DNA of 64,000 nucleotides from Lyophyllum atratum (taxonomy: Eukaryota; Basidiomycota; Agaricomycetes; Agaricales; Lyophyllaceae), in the NCBI GenBank assembly GCA_014905825.1, contig JACGCN010000041.1:248001-312000 (forward strand), written 5' to 3'. Numbering within the stretch: the first letter of the stretch is position 1; the number at the start of each line of letters is the position of its first letter. The position numbers were made by a program, and so were the translations under genes. The notes beneath the pieces were generated by a model. It was not told where the DNA came from. It saw only the letters and a list, made by a program, of their open reading frames with translations, and searched no databases. Below, piece by piece: positions 1 to 11,058 of this stretch.

Positions 1-1926
1 GGCCAGAGATGGGCGAGACGGAGCCTAGATGCTCTTCGTGCCCAGTTTGGTCGAGGAGGTGGGGTGGAGGATGGTAGGGGGTCGTCAGCAGCGGCGGTGA
101 GGGACTCGGCTGCGCGATAAAGTGTTGTTGATGGTGGATGTTATGGTGAGGATGGAGGAGGTGATGGTGGTGCGAGGTGGGTGCAAGACCAGTGGCGGAA
201 GAAGGCGCGCTTGCCCTCCGTGTGCGCCCATCATCCGTCTGATACGGATGTAGCAGTCGTGGCGGTGCGTCTGTATAGTAAGAACGGGGGGCAGATTGCG
301 CAGAGTAAGGCCGAGGTGCCAGACCATGTGAAATGGGTATGTCAGAGTAGTCATCCTGGCCTCGGTGGGGGACGGACTGGTGCTGCGTGTCTACCGGAGA
401 ATAATCTGTGTAGACAGGCCCACCCTCCACGCCGTAATTCGCCGACGATCCCCGGCTGCTTGTAGATGCGCTGTAGTGGTTCGACTGCTGCTGAGAGAAG
501 GATGTAGGGACTGTGCTAGGAGCGCTATAGGGTGGCGGGCGATCGCTGTCGTTTGAATAAGCAGAATCAGGGGGGGAGGGCGTGGTAACGCCTGAGCCTG
601 CGTACGGTGATCGCTTCTGGAAGCGGCTACTCTGATGCGGCGCAGGCGATTCAAGGGTTTCATGATGCTGGTAGTGATACCCCGGCCCTGTCAGATTTGC
701 CATAGGTGGGAGAGGAAGCTCCATGGTCGCCATGGGGGAGGTAGACTGCTCAGAGCGGTAAGAGGGTGGATGAAGGGCAATATCTGAAGTAGAGTTGGTT
801 TGCAGATTGCGGAGAAGATGAGCCAGTTGAACTGCCGAGCCGATCAGATCATGACGCAACACGCGTGAAGCCTGCTGTCCTTCCGTCCAGTCCGAACAGC
901 GCTTCCAGTGCCGCGTGGGGGTTCCGTCCGCCGAGTTGGGCCCGATGTTTTCGAGGTAGAATAGCGGTGGCTCTGAGAGCAGGAACGACGCTAACCCGGA
1001 CCCTGGCGCAGCGTTGGTAAACACAGTGTCGATGATGATCTCGAAAGGAATTTCCATTTTGAAACCGAAGCCGACTGAGTGTATAAACCAGGTCAGGCAG
1101 CGTTTGATATCGCACACATATGCCACGAGGTCGTGTTTGGCCACGGTCGTGGCAATCCGTCGCCATGTCCCGATCGTTAGATCCGTACAAGGAATGATTG
1201 TCACAGCTGTCAGTCAAAAGAGAAATCGTGGCGTCAATCAGCACGTTGAAAAAAATATTGGACCGCGATAAATGACTGACGTTCATCCTCGTGTATGAGA
1301 TTGTGAAGATCGACTTGGAAGCCTGTAGAGAGCTGAGGGGGTGAGTCAGGTGGAGGCACCTCGATACTCGCGCCTCGACCTTTTTGTTTCCCATCCTGCA
1401 GCTTTGCCTTTGCGCGTCTTGAAATGAAGGCAGTCAGAACTTTATTCAGTGAATGAAAAATAATCCACGCTTACCGATTCTGGAACCAAATTTGTGTTTG
1501 GCGTTCCTGCATACCGAGGAGGTCACTGATTTCTCGTCGGCGTGCCGCCGTCGGACTACGATCGAGCAGGAAAAAGCGCTCCAGGTGTACTAGCTGCTCT
1601 GGGGTGACACGGGACCGTTTGCGCTTCTCGATTTTCTCTTTATCCGACTTGCCACTGACACTCGACGGGGATCCCGACCGATGCGGCTCCGCCATCGATT
1701 CTTTCTCGTCCTCGAGGGGTTCTGAGCCCGACTCCCTTGATGACGGAGATTCCAGGGCAGGATGAGGTTGGGGCGAGGGGGAGTGTGGACGGAGGGGCAC
1801 GACCGCGTTGTCAGCATCGAAATCATCCTCCTGCAATTGAATGAATCCAGGCGAGCCGAAACTTATCGTCTGGGGCTCCTGCTTCGGGCGGATATCGAGA
1901 GAGGAGTATGCCTCGTGATGGTGCAT
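1..1926 (-). CDS. Homeodomain transcription factor (3' end outside window)
   Basis: Predicted nuclear DNA-binding regulator. Exons read on the minus strand are 1926..1475, 1417..1281 and 1206..1, and the frame is still open at the window edge, so the C-terminus is missing. The homeodomain lies at about residues 101-160. It starts in a basic KRKRSR stretch, contains helix 3 IWFQNRRAKAK (Gln at homeodomain position 50, invariant Asn 51), and is split by an intron between FQN and RRAK. A conserved-looking segment follows with TIGTWRR and a hydrophobic block around FKMEIPFEII, then a long Ser/Pro/His/Tyr-rich tail. The N-terminus is acidic and Pro/Ser-rich. Homeodomain proteins with this AKAK ending occur in mushroom-forming fungi as developmental regulators, but I cannot assign an ortholog. 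Branch-like CTGAC plus TAG just upstream of the chosen ATG leaves room for an extra 5' exon. Confidence 0.85.
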
Positions 1927-4090
1927 CTCCTTGCCTATGTGAGGATCCAGTCAGGGGTTGGGGGACGAGAATATAAATGAGAGAAGACTTGCAGTGCCCT
2001 GGTTGAAAATCCCAGACCGAGCGACTTGAGAGGAGTATGGTGGCCAGGTTGAGAACACGAGGAGCGGTGCGACGCCGCTTAAAAAATAGATTGAGGTCGG
2101 CTCCCTAGCGTCACGTCGAGGATCCGGACAAACGATCGATATTGCCTTGGTACGATATCGCTTTGTCTTGTACCAAGACGCGACAAGGAGACAAGTTGAA
2201 AGGGGAAGGAGTGTGGGGGGGAGGGCCAAGAACGAGATATAGGAGCGAACGGGTATTTGAAAAAGAGTGACAAAATTAGAGAGGAGTCCTAGATACGAAG
2301 AGGAAGCGCCGAAAAGGGCGCAAGGAGGGGTGAGGGTCGTGCACAACCCTTCTTGCGCAGGGTCTGTCCGATCAGATCTAGGAACGTAGTGGGAAACACG
2401 GGTGGCAAGGGAACGGAGCCGGGCGTGCTCGCTCGCCCCCATGCGTCCATCCAGAATGGCTCGCACCAGATCAAAGGAGAAAACCTCATACATATGCAGT
2501 AATCAGTAGCTCAGCTGCGCGTTGTGGTAAGATCTGCGAGCCCTGCGCAGTCCTTCGAAGATGTGCGCGGCTTTCTGTACAAACCGACACGAGCACACCG
2601 ATTGCGGATGCGAGCCCAACACTTCCAACTCAGCTTTTTTCCGGGTTGTTTGGGTCCAAAAAAAGGGTTTAGGTGTCCGGTGTGATTAGTTTTGCCGTAT
2701 TCCTGAAAACTGGCAGCGCACGCTGTGGACTAGTCAGATACAATCGGGAAGCGCGTGAGGTAGGGGGGGCGATTGCCGCTTCGGCGTCTACACAGACCAG
2801 CTTAGCGCCCCGATAAGCCGTTGCGACACGTTGTCGGAGAGGACCCAGTACAGACCATGACGATCGAGTTCGAGTGAACGTTTATGAAACATGGCATCAT
2901 GACACGGTCATGGCGAGGGTTCGTAGGAGAATATCACCCGGCGCCTCCCGACAAACGCTGACAGGGCTGATCTAGGCCGATAAAAGATCCTCCTTGAGGT
3001 GCGCGAGTTAGGGCAGTTGGACCCCTTTGGACACGGTAGCGCCGTCACGGATTCATAGACCCAGAAAACTCCGCAGACCCACAGGTTGAACCGTTGAGGA
3101 TCAGTCGCTACGGATAAATGGGGAAGCTGTAACAGGCGACGCACACGCGCTTGCCCTGCACCTTTGGAGCCACTACCAGCCTGCCTTTTACGGCGTCCCG
3201 AACGGAGACGTGATCGCAGAATTGCAAATTCACCAGCTCACTTTCCGGCCCGTGCATAACCCGTGGAGGGAGAGCTTCTGAAAGTTCGAAGCTCTTTGTG
3301 CTCGTCGTCGTGCTACGTTGTCTACTAGAGTCTCATCACAGTGCGCGCCTGCAACCCATTGCTTCGTGGAATCTACACAAACGCGTCTATGTACGAGAAC
3401 AATAGGAAAGACGCTCATCACGAGTCGCGAAGCTCCCCCTTGGCTGGGCTCGGGTACAGTAGGAAACAGGACTGAGGAATGTATCGCGACCGACCCCCCT
3501 CACCAACACCACTTTTAAGGTTTGGGAGCACAAGAGTCGGGCCATATGATCGGTCTAGCCCTGGACCCCTCCAGGCAGTGTTCCGCCACTGGACTCCGCT
3601 CCGGCTCCCACAGTGCACACCCTGGTGTGAATCGTCATGAAATCCGTGATGATGATCGACGTCACGACCGACGAAGTCGAGTCAATTCCAGACAGCGGGC
3701 CTGCTGACATCACGAACCCTGCATCAATACAAGCCTGCAGCATAGCTCATGGGGCGCCTTGATGTCGGACAGACCAGTGCCGGGATACTCACGACCGACG
3801 AGGGAATAATGGCGTTAAATGGATGGATTATTCGTATAAGGCTGCCCTGGTGGTGACCCAAACCGAGGCCGGCATACAACAAAGTTGTTTCGTGCTGTCG
3901 CCCTGTGTCCGGGGAACGGTGGTACCGGAGCGCGATCCTGTATGTGCGTAACTCCGCACATTGGGATCCGGAAACCTCAAGGGATCGTGGATGGGCAAGG
4001 GTCCTGGATACAAGGATCAAGGTTCTGATCTGCATATAGAACACACCATTGGTGGCGGTCGCGTCTGGTTGTCAGTATCGGTCCATCAAG
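1927..4090. other. Intergenic, no gene recognised
   Basis: About 2.2 kb without a recognisable protein. A 180-codon open stretch on the minus strand (1951..2493) lies directly upstream of the homeodomain gene. It has a low-complexity Pro/Ser/Leu composition and may be its 5' UTR or an upstream exon. I could not support a coding call. No repeats or RNA genes seen. Confidence 0.5.
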
Positions 4091-4093
4091 GTA

Positions 4094-5150
4094 TTCTTTG
4101 GTGGCCAAACATTGTCTGAATCAACCAATGCCTGAAGAACCAAAATGTCAGCGCAACCATAGCCACACCATAGGACTTATCATCAGAATCTTCGTGTCCT
4201 GAACATTGGTCACGAGTGTAACATTGTCTGAAGCAACCATGCCTGAAGAACCAAAGTGTCAGCGCACCCCATCGCCACACCCATAGAATCATCGTCAGAA
4301 TTTTCATGTCCTGAACATGAGTCGCGCATGTCTGAAAACGCCGGCATCAGCACAGTAAGAAACAGCCATCCCTGAATGCGCCATCCCCTCCGAACTGCAA
4401 CAGAGGAAGGGGCGGTTGAGGCCATCGACATCAGGTTGGAACCTAGCATTAGCAAACCACACATCATTTACTCGCCCGGGTGTGCCGGACATTGACGTCA
4501 CGAATGCCTGCAGAAGCTGGTATCAGCACACCAAGCAACACACACCCTTGAACATCTCTTCACGCGTCATCTCCTAGACGAAAAGGAAAAGGGGGAGGCG
4601 GGAAATCAGGGCACCGACAAGCGCCTGGGTACCTATCGTCAGCGAACCACACAACATATCACACATTTCGTCGGATGCGGTGCTGGGTGGGCATCCACGT
4701 CACGAATGCTTGATCAGCACAGCAAGGGACAGCCAGCCCATGAATGCGCCATCGCCTCCAATTGCAACAGAGGAACGATTGAGGCCATCGACATCAGATT
4801 GGAACCTAGCATCAGCGAAACCACATATCATTTACTCGCCCTGGTGAATGCCTGTAGAAGCTGGTATTATCAGCACATCAAGCCGCCCACACCCTGAATG
4901 CGCCATCCTCTGCAAACTGAGGAAAGGGCGATTGAGGCCATCGCCCGACGCCATCAGGTTGGGCACCTAGCATTAGCAAATCACACATCATTTACTCGCC
5001 CTGGGGTGCCGGGCATTGACGTCACGAACGCCTGAAGAAGCTGGAGTCAGCACTTTGGGCAACACACACCCATGAACTTGAACATTTCCCGACGCGCCAT
5101 CCTCATCAGGTTGTGTCTGGGGACGAAGTATCAGCAAGCCAGACACCCTT
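4094..5150. repeat. Degenerate interspersed/tandem repeat array
   Basis: Two diverged copies about 122 bp apart (about 4094-4200 and 4218-4325) share CCTGAAGAACCAAA, GTCAGCGCA and TTCxTGTCCTGAACAT. A second module recurs around 4424, 4787 and 4936, with a more eroded copy near 4640. It contains GAGGCCATCGACATCAG, GGAACCTAGCAT, TCATTTACTCGCCC and CACGAAxGCCTG. A third block (TGAATGCGCCATC then AACAGAGGAA) precedes the second in three places. No frame stays open through it. Three perfect TTGCCC units follow at 5155-5172. This looks like an old minisatellite or a decayed repeat-rich element. Confidence 0.7.
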
Positions 5151-5517
5151 TTACTTGCCCTTGCCCTTGCCCTTGACGTGGCGCACGACCCTCCCTCCTG
5201 TCTGCAAAAGAGGGATACCAACCTCTAATCACCTTGTCAAATAGCTTGAATTCGATTCTGAGAAATGGGGCCCCCCGAACGTGAGGGCGGGGCGGTAATA
5301 CTTACGCATAGAGATAGAGATAGGATAGCAACAACCAAACGGAACTCGGAGCAAGAGAGGGCGGCGGCGAAAGAGGAAAGCAAGAAGCAAGAAGCAAGAA
5401 AGGGGAAAGGCAGAACCAGATACCCATCATACCATACTCGACCACCCCTCCCCACGAAGAAAGGAACGCCGATACAAAGTCACCTGTGTACCTACGCGAC
5501 GAATCCACATCCATGGA

Positions 5518-7040
5518 CTAGTACCGCGGCCGCTTCGCGTCCCGGTCATCGAACCCGCCGGGCCCTTCGCGCTTGAACCCGATGCTGCTCGCGCCGGGCA
5601 TACCCATGCCCGGGCCCCCGCCGTACCCACCAGGCCCCCCTTGGCCCTGCGGCGGGCCAAATCCGTTCGGGGGGGCGTCGAAGCCCCCGCCACCGCCGGG
5701 GCCTGCGTAGCCGATGCCTCCACCACGTCCGCCTCTGTAAGATTGTGTGAGTGGGATATGGTTAGGGAAAGGAGGGGTAAATACCTGAATCCGCCACCTG
5801 GCGGGCCAAAGTCGTCTCGTCCCCTGAAACCACCTCCACCACGAAAGCCACCTCCGCCACCGCCACGGTCGCCTCCGAAACCACCACGGTCACCGCCCCC
5901 GAATCCTCCTCGGTCGCCACCACCAAAGCCTCCACGGTCACCACCACCGAATCCACCACGGTCGCCAAAGCCTCCTCCTCCTCCCCCGCCTCGGTCCGAG
6001 TACCCACGGTCGCCACCACCGCCAAAGCCGCCTCCGCCTCCTCCCCGGTCAAATCCACGGTCTCCGCCTCCACCGAATCCTCCTCGGTCGCCCCCTCGCC
6101 CGCCAAATCCACCGCGACCTCTGAATCCACCACCGCCACGACCGCCACGATCACCACCGCCAAAGCCACCACGGAAGCCTCCTCCTCCTCCGGCTGGAGG
6201 GCCACGCATGGGCGGGGCGGCGACGGGCTCGACACGTTTGGGACGGCCACCGAGACCGCCGCCGAGACGTCGTGGTTTCCACCCGCGGACGGTGCGACCG
6301 CGCTCGACGTCGACGAGGATGCGCTTGCCCATTATGTGTAGGCCGTCGGATTCTTTGTATGCGGCTGGGGGAGGGTTAAGGTTAGGCATTGTTTTTTTTT
6401 GAGAGAGGGGGGGGCAGACCTTTCATGTCACGCTCACGCTCGTAGACGACGAAGGCGTAGCCTCGACTCCGGTTTTTCTTGTCGCGGACGATACGGACAC
6501 GCTCGATGGTGCCGTATGTTTCGAACTCGCGGCGTAGGTCGGCGTCTGTTGCGCCCTTGTGCTGTTTGCTGCGGTGTCAGCGTGAGTGTCAGACGGGGAG
6601 GGGGAGAGACGTACGAGACGGGAGATGAAGAGGGTCTTGTAGGGGTCACCGACGGCTTCTGTGTCGTCTGCGGGTTTATCTGTGAGGAGAGTTAGTTGGT
6701 ATGTACGGCGTGAAAAAGAGGTGGGAGACGCACAGGTCTCTTTTGCGATCTTGAACTCTTCCGTTTTCCGGGCCTTCCGCTCCTCACGGCGAATCTGCCT
6801 TTTTATCTCCTCGGCATGGGTAAAGACGGGCTCCTCGCCCTCCTCCATGCCGTCGGTGGTGCCAGCGAGGAGGGACGCAGTGTTGGTCTCGACGAGCTCG
6901 GTGAGGAGAGGTGCGACGCCGGTGACGTTTTTTGAGCGGACTTGGTATATGTCCTTGTCGACGGGGCGCAGCCATGGGAGTGCGGGGCGCGGGGAGAAGA
7001 GTTTGAGGAGATTCGGGGGGAGGAGATGTGTGCCGGGCAT
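5518..7040 (-). CDS. SNRNP70: U1 snRNP 70 kDa protein
   Basis: Core protein of the U1 snRNP, which recognises 5' splice sites in the nucleus. Exons are 7040..6734, 6679..6615, 6561..6420, 6364..5785 and 5734..5518, giving 436 residues with consistent phases. The N-terminus [14 protein letters not shown] and the preceding helix match the U1-70K family. The RRM covers about residues 115-195, with RNP2 (TLFISRL) and RNP1 (RGYAFVVY). It ends in the diagnostic [18 protein letters not shown] and GGGLGG. The C-terminal half is a long Gly-rich run with many RGG/DRGG repeats in place of the metazoan RS/RE tail, ending RDAKRPRY. The acceptor of exon 3 was chosen among three nearby AGs because only it keeps the RRM in frame. 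The start is 52 bp from the divergent COX10 start. Confidence 0.95.
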
Positions 7041-7092
7041 GGTGGAGGAAGAGGTATGATTTTGAAACTCCGCATTTGCTCTTCGACTGACG
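7041..7092. promoter_or_regulatory. Compact divergent intergenic region (U1-70K / COX10)
   Basis: Only 52 bp separate the two divergent start codons, so the two genes must share promoter DNA or overlap each other's 5' regions. No TATA-like box is visible in the gap. Confidence 0.5.
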
Positions 7093-8280
7093 ATGCTTGT
7101 GCTCCTGCGCCGGCCATGTAGAATCACCACTATTAGAGGCGTACGGTGCGCGTCATCTGCCACCTTCACCTCGTACTTCTTTCCCAATTCACAATGGCTC
7201 GCCCGCGCCGCCTCGTCTATCCCGTCGTCACCACTCCCGCTGTCCGCCTACCGCCCTACTGAACCTCTCACCGCCCCACGCCTGCTCAAAGTCTACGCTG
7301 AACTATCCAAGGCCCGCCTCAGCACCCTCGTAGTCCTCACTGCCATGTCCGGTGTCGCCCTATCGCCGCTCCCCGCCTCCGTCCCCATCCTCCTATCTAC
7401 CGCAATCGGCACCGCCCTCTGCTGTGCTTCAGCAAACGCCCTCAACCAGCTCCAAGAAATCCCCTTGGATGCCCAAATGGCCCGCACACGCATGCGCCCC
7501 CTCGTCCGCAGAGCAATCACCCCCCTCCACGCCACCGGTTTCGCAGCAGCCACAGGCATCGCTGGCCCCGCCATCCTCTGGACCATGGTCAACCCCACCA
7601 CCGCCGTCCTGGGTGCAGCCAACATCGTCCTCTACGCTGGGGTGTACACCTGGATGAAACGCCGCAGCATCGCCAGCACCTGGGCCGGCGCCGTCGTAGG
7701 CGGCATCCCCCCCGTCATGGGCTGGACCGCATGCGGAGGCACCCTCCTCCCCTCCGCCGCCCACCCCGCCTACCTCTTCCTCCCGCCCTTCCTGGCCTCC
7801 GCCCCGGTGAATGTCGTGCTGATTGATAACCCCGTAGCACCCTTCGCCTTGTTCATGTTCCTTTATGGATGGCAGTTCCCGCACTTTAATGCGCTTTCGC
7901 ATATAGTCCGGGGTGCGTACGCCCAGGCGGGGTATCCTATGCTCTCCGCCCTCGACCCGCGCAAGAACGCTCTGGTCGCTTTGCGCCACGCCCTCCTCCT
8001 CGCACCCATCTCCTGCGTCCTCTTCCCCCTCTCCGGGTTGACCACGTGGACCCTGGCTCTCACCGGCCTCGTGCCCAACTTGATCTGCGCGAGAGCTGCA
8101 TGGAGGTTCTGGAGGACGGGTGGGGAGAAGGAGGCGAGGGTGGTGTTTCAGCATAGTTTGTGGTATTTGCCGGTGATGCTGGGGCTTATGATGGTCCATA
8201 AGCAGGGTGTGGATTGGTGGGGCTGGCTTGGATTGGGCGGGGAGGCAAATGAGGAGAAGGAAGAGGAGAAGAGCGGTTAG
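7093..8280 (+). CDS. COX10: Protoheme IX farnesyltransferase
   Basis: Mitochondrial inner-membrane UbiA-family prenyltransferase that converts heme B to heme O for cytochrome c oxidase. The gene is a single 395-codon exon, unusual in this intron-rich neighbourhood. The Arg/Ser-rich start (MLVLLRRPCR...) fits a mitochondrial presequence. The first Asp-rich prenyl-diphosphate motif reads NALNQLQEIPLDAQMARTRM at about residues 115-134. The second conserved block, YTWMKRRSIASTWAGAVVGG, is at about 185-204, followed by IPPVMGW, then PFALFMFLYGWQFPHF near 250-270. Multiple hydrophobic membrane segments run from about residue 75 to 370. The C-terminus is a charged Glu/Lys tail. The start at 7093 is the first ATG of the frame after the short divergent gap. 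Confidence 0.95.
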   Translation: MLVLLRRPCRITTIRGVRCASSATFTSYFFPNSQWLARAASSIPSSPLPLSAYRPTEPLTAPRLLKVYAELSKARLSTLVVLTAMSGVALSPLPASVPILLSTAIGTALCCASANALNQLQEIPLDAQMARTRMRPLVRRAITPLHATGFAAATGIAGPAILWTMVNPTTAVLGAANIVLYAGVYTWMKRRSIASTWAGAVVGGIPPVMGWTACGGTLLPSAAHPAYLFLPPFLASAPVNVVLIDNPVAPFALFMFLYGWQFPHFNALSHIVRGAYAQAGYPMLSALDPRKNALVALRHALLLAPISCVLFPLSGLTTWTLALTGLVPNLICARAAWRFWRTGGEKEARVVFQHSLWYLPVMLGLMMVHKQGVDWWGWLGLGGEANEEKEEEKSG

Positions 8281-9930
8281 ATGGAACCAAAAGTGTATAC
8301 AATCGGACATAATAATTTTTCGTCACCATTCAAACGCTCTGAGAACTTCCGCAGTCGAAGCCCACCATACTGATGCACCATTGCAACCTATAAATTCAGG
8401 ACTAGACAAGTCTGAGGAATAACGACCTTTTCGCAGAATAACGGATTCATTGTGAAGTGAAATTTGAAAACACAATGTAAGAAATATATGGACGCATAGA
8501 CGAGGAGCAGCTAAGCTGCTGCGTACATTATTACATTGCTAAAATAGATTGTCGTGCCTATACGTATCTAGCGCGAAATGCCGTGCAGGTCAGGCTCCAG
8601 ACCCATATTGAAAATGAACACAAAGTATCGAGAGGGCGAGAGAATGGAGATGGGCATAGGTTTTCTGGGTCCCCGGGAGCACCGCAGTCGACAGATATTC
8701 ACGAGCAAAATGAGGACTACATGGGATGCTCACGGCTAAAGGCAATGTCTGAAGGGTGCGATTGCAAGCTTCCTCATAGCTGGGAATCAGAGCTGTGGCC
8801 GAGACCCCAAAATAAAGCGACCGAGACGGCCAATACACAACATCTCATATGACCTGGCCGCGATCCTGTGGGTGTCTCATTGGTCAAATTGCAATGTATG
8901 TTTGTTAAGTAGCAAGACACTTACAGTCAACGATCTGGACAAACCCACATTATAAGGGTAGGAGAAGTCATACTCCATAGCCGGACTCGGAAAAGGGCAT
9001 GCCATGGAATTCTAGTGCGCTTCGGCCAAACGTGGACTGAAGTGCCCTCGTTGCGATTCAGATGAAGGAGCGACGGCATCTGTGCTTGGCCCTTCCCGAC
9101 AAATACCCTTCAAGGGCTGCAAGAGTCAAGTTATGCGGCATCAATGGGTGGGGTAACTGGATCAAGATGACATATTTGACGTACATTTTGCCCACGTCTT
9201 GAATCCGTGGAGGCTCGACTGCATTTGAGATGAAGTGTTGAAAGGTCAGGCAAACGATCAACCATGGCCTGAAGGATCACTATAACCGCGGAAGGCCGGA
9301 CCACAGCATGAGGGGGTGGTAGAAGGAGACCGTTTGGATGGCATGAGGGTTAGGTGCTGGAGGAACCGGTGTCGACAAGGCTATAACAGGTTGTGAAGCG
9401 AGTATCCTATTTGATATGTCCTCTGCGGAAGGATTTCGAATTTTTAGGCATGTGAGCTTTTGAATGCGATGAGCTCACCGCAGCTGAGTTGAACTGCGCC
9501 TCTTGGGATGGAGTTCACTTGGGTTTGGATGGTCTCTAGGTCTATATCGCAGAGATAGAACTGGGCTTGAAGGAGGCAAATGCGGACCGTTCTAGGAGCA
9601 AGTATGACTTTAGTTCGTGCCACTGATCGTGAGCAGCTTCGTGATACATAGAGTAAGCCATATCTGGAAGCGCATAAGTCGGTTGGTGCGGGTACGCTCG
9701 TGGCCGAGAAAAGCTCTAGCACAATGAAAAAAACAGAAGGTGCATCCTATTGGCCATGTTTATGTCGAGGTCAAAGGTCGTTGGTGACTGTTGAGGGAGT
9801 GGTTTTCTCATATCTTGACAGGGATTTGACTACAAGACGACGCACCGAGATCCTGTCATTATCACTTTTACTTGTGAATAAAAAAGCCTCTCATAGTTGC
9901 GGAATTACAAGCAAGGCTATCACACACATA
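8281..9930. other. Intergenic, no gene recognised
   Basis: About 1.65 kb between COX10 and the ZNF830-like gene. Open stretches stay below 100 codons on both strands, none resembles a known family, and no plausible exon chain was found. Confidence 0.5.
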
Positions 9931-10860
9931 TCAAGCAATTTGAGGCTCGGACTCCTTGGCCTTCCTTGCCATCCCCCGCTTCTTCTTCAAAGCCTCTAAT
10001 CGCGCCTTCATCACTGCAACACGCTCGTCCGCTTCTTCCTGGGCGCGCTCCTCGTCTAACAAGCGGTCCATGATTAGCTCCCGCTCCTCCTGTGCTTTCC
10101 GCCGCCGCTCTACTTCCTCTTCACTCTGCTTCTCCTTCTCCGCATCCACATCCATTTGCTGATCCTCCGCGGGGAACCCCTGCTGCGCCTCCTCAATGGC
10201 TAGCTCGGGTTCAGCAACCACCGTCGCGCGCTCGTACGTCTCCCGCGTGTCGGGAACATTGGCGCCGCCACCGCCCAGCCCCAGCATTTCTCGCTGGAAG
10301 CGTTCATATTCGAGTTCGATTTCACCGGGTGGAGCAGCAGGTATGTGGGGACCGCCATTCGGTTTTGGCGCCTCCGTCTCCGGGTCCTCGTCGTCTTCGT
10401 CGAAAGGTATGGGTATAGGCGCGCGAGACGGGTCGGAGAAGAAGTCCGCTGGAAAAGTGCCGGGTGCAGGACCTAGCCTGCGGCGTTTTGCGTTACTCTC
10501 ATCTTTAGTGTCGGCTTCTATGTCATCTTCATCGTCCATATCGACGTCAGCGTCCTCCGCTTTCCGTTTCCCCATTGCTACGGGGCTAGCCTTTTGCTTT
10601 TCAGCTTCAGCTTCTGCGTGGGCTTTCGCCTCCGCCTCTGCTCGCGCACGCTGTGCTTGGAGCCGCTCCTCCTCTCGAAGTCGGGCGACATTGGTTCGAT
10701 GGGCTTTGCTTCCTATGTGGCCCTCCCAAGCGGACGCGTGCTTTACTGGTGTGCTGCATGCAATGCAGCGGAGTTGGCCCGAGGATGTGTAGGCAGCGAG
10801 GGGGTGTGTAATTTTCGTTTCTTGACGTTTGGCTTTGAGGAGAGCACGGACGTCAGCCAT
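9931..10860 (-). CDS. ZNF830/CCDC16-like splicing-associated zinc-finger protein
   Basis: Single-exon gene of 309 codons, probably nuclear and linked to pre-mRNA splicing like its animal relative ZNF830 (CCDC16). The N-terminal helix MADVRALLKAKR is followed by a single C2H2-type finger of the matrin/U1 style, with Cys32, Cys35, His48 and His54 (CIAC...HIGSKAH). Then come a long Glu/Ala-rich coiled coil (about 60-90), an acidic middle with a basic KRRR patch, a conserved FPADFFSDPS segment, and a C-terminal coiled coil with LIMDRLLDEERAQEEADERV. The domain order and the C-terminal EExIMDRLLxEE motif match the ZNF830 family. The downstream 3' end is 1.6 kb from COX10. Confidence 0.88.
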   Translation of the reverse strand: MADVRALLKAKRQETKITHPLAAYTSSGQLRCIACSTPVKHASAWEGHIGSKAHRTNVARLREEERLQAQRARAEAEAKAHAEAEAEKQKASPVAMGKRKAEDADVDMDDEDDIEADTKDESNAKRRRLGPAPGTFPADFFSDPSRAPIPIPFDEDDEDPETEAPKPNGGPHIPAAPPGEIELEYERFQREMLGLGGGGANVPDTRETYERATVVAEPELAIEEAQQGFPAEDQQMDVDAEKEKQSEEEVERRRKAQEERELIMDRLLDEERAQEEADERVAVMKARLEALKKKRGMARKAKESEPQIA

Positions 10861-11058
10861 CGTAAGGTCGTCACTGCCTAGAATAACTTGAGTCTTGAGG
10901 ACGTTGGCATGAGGGGAAATGTGTGTGGTGCTATTTGGCTGGGGCTTTGTCGTTCTGCCAATGGGGATACACTCAAGTACATGCCGTCGACGCAGCTGAA
11001 CAGAAACTCTTTTGAATTGTACCCCATGTGCAAGACCGTCTATTATTGTTCTTAGATT

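Noticed and set aside
5641..6402. 253-codon Pro-rich plus-strand ORF
   Set aside because: It is the complement of the Gly-rich RGG tail of U1-70K; the repeats force an open antisense frame.
7429..8310. 293-codon minus-strand ORF across COX10
   Set aside because: Antisense shadow of a GC-rich coding exon. The plus strand has all COX10 motifs, while this frame has only low-complexity Gly/Glu sequence.
10196..10792. 198-codon Ser-rich plus-strand ORF
   Set aside because: Antisense of the Glu/Ala-rich ZNF830-like coding exon, with no motif of its own.
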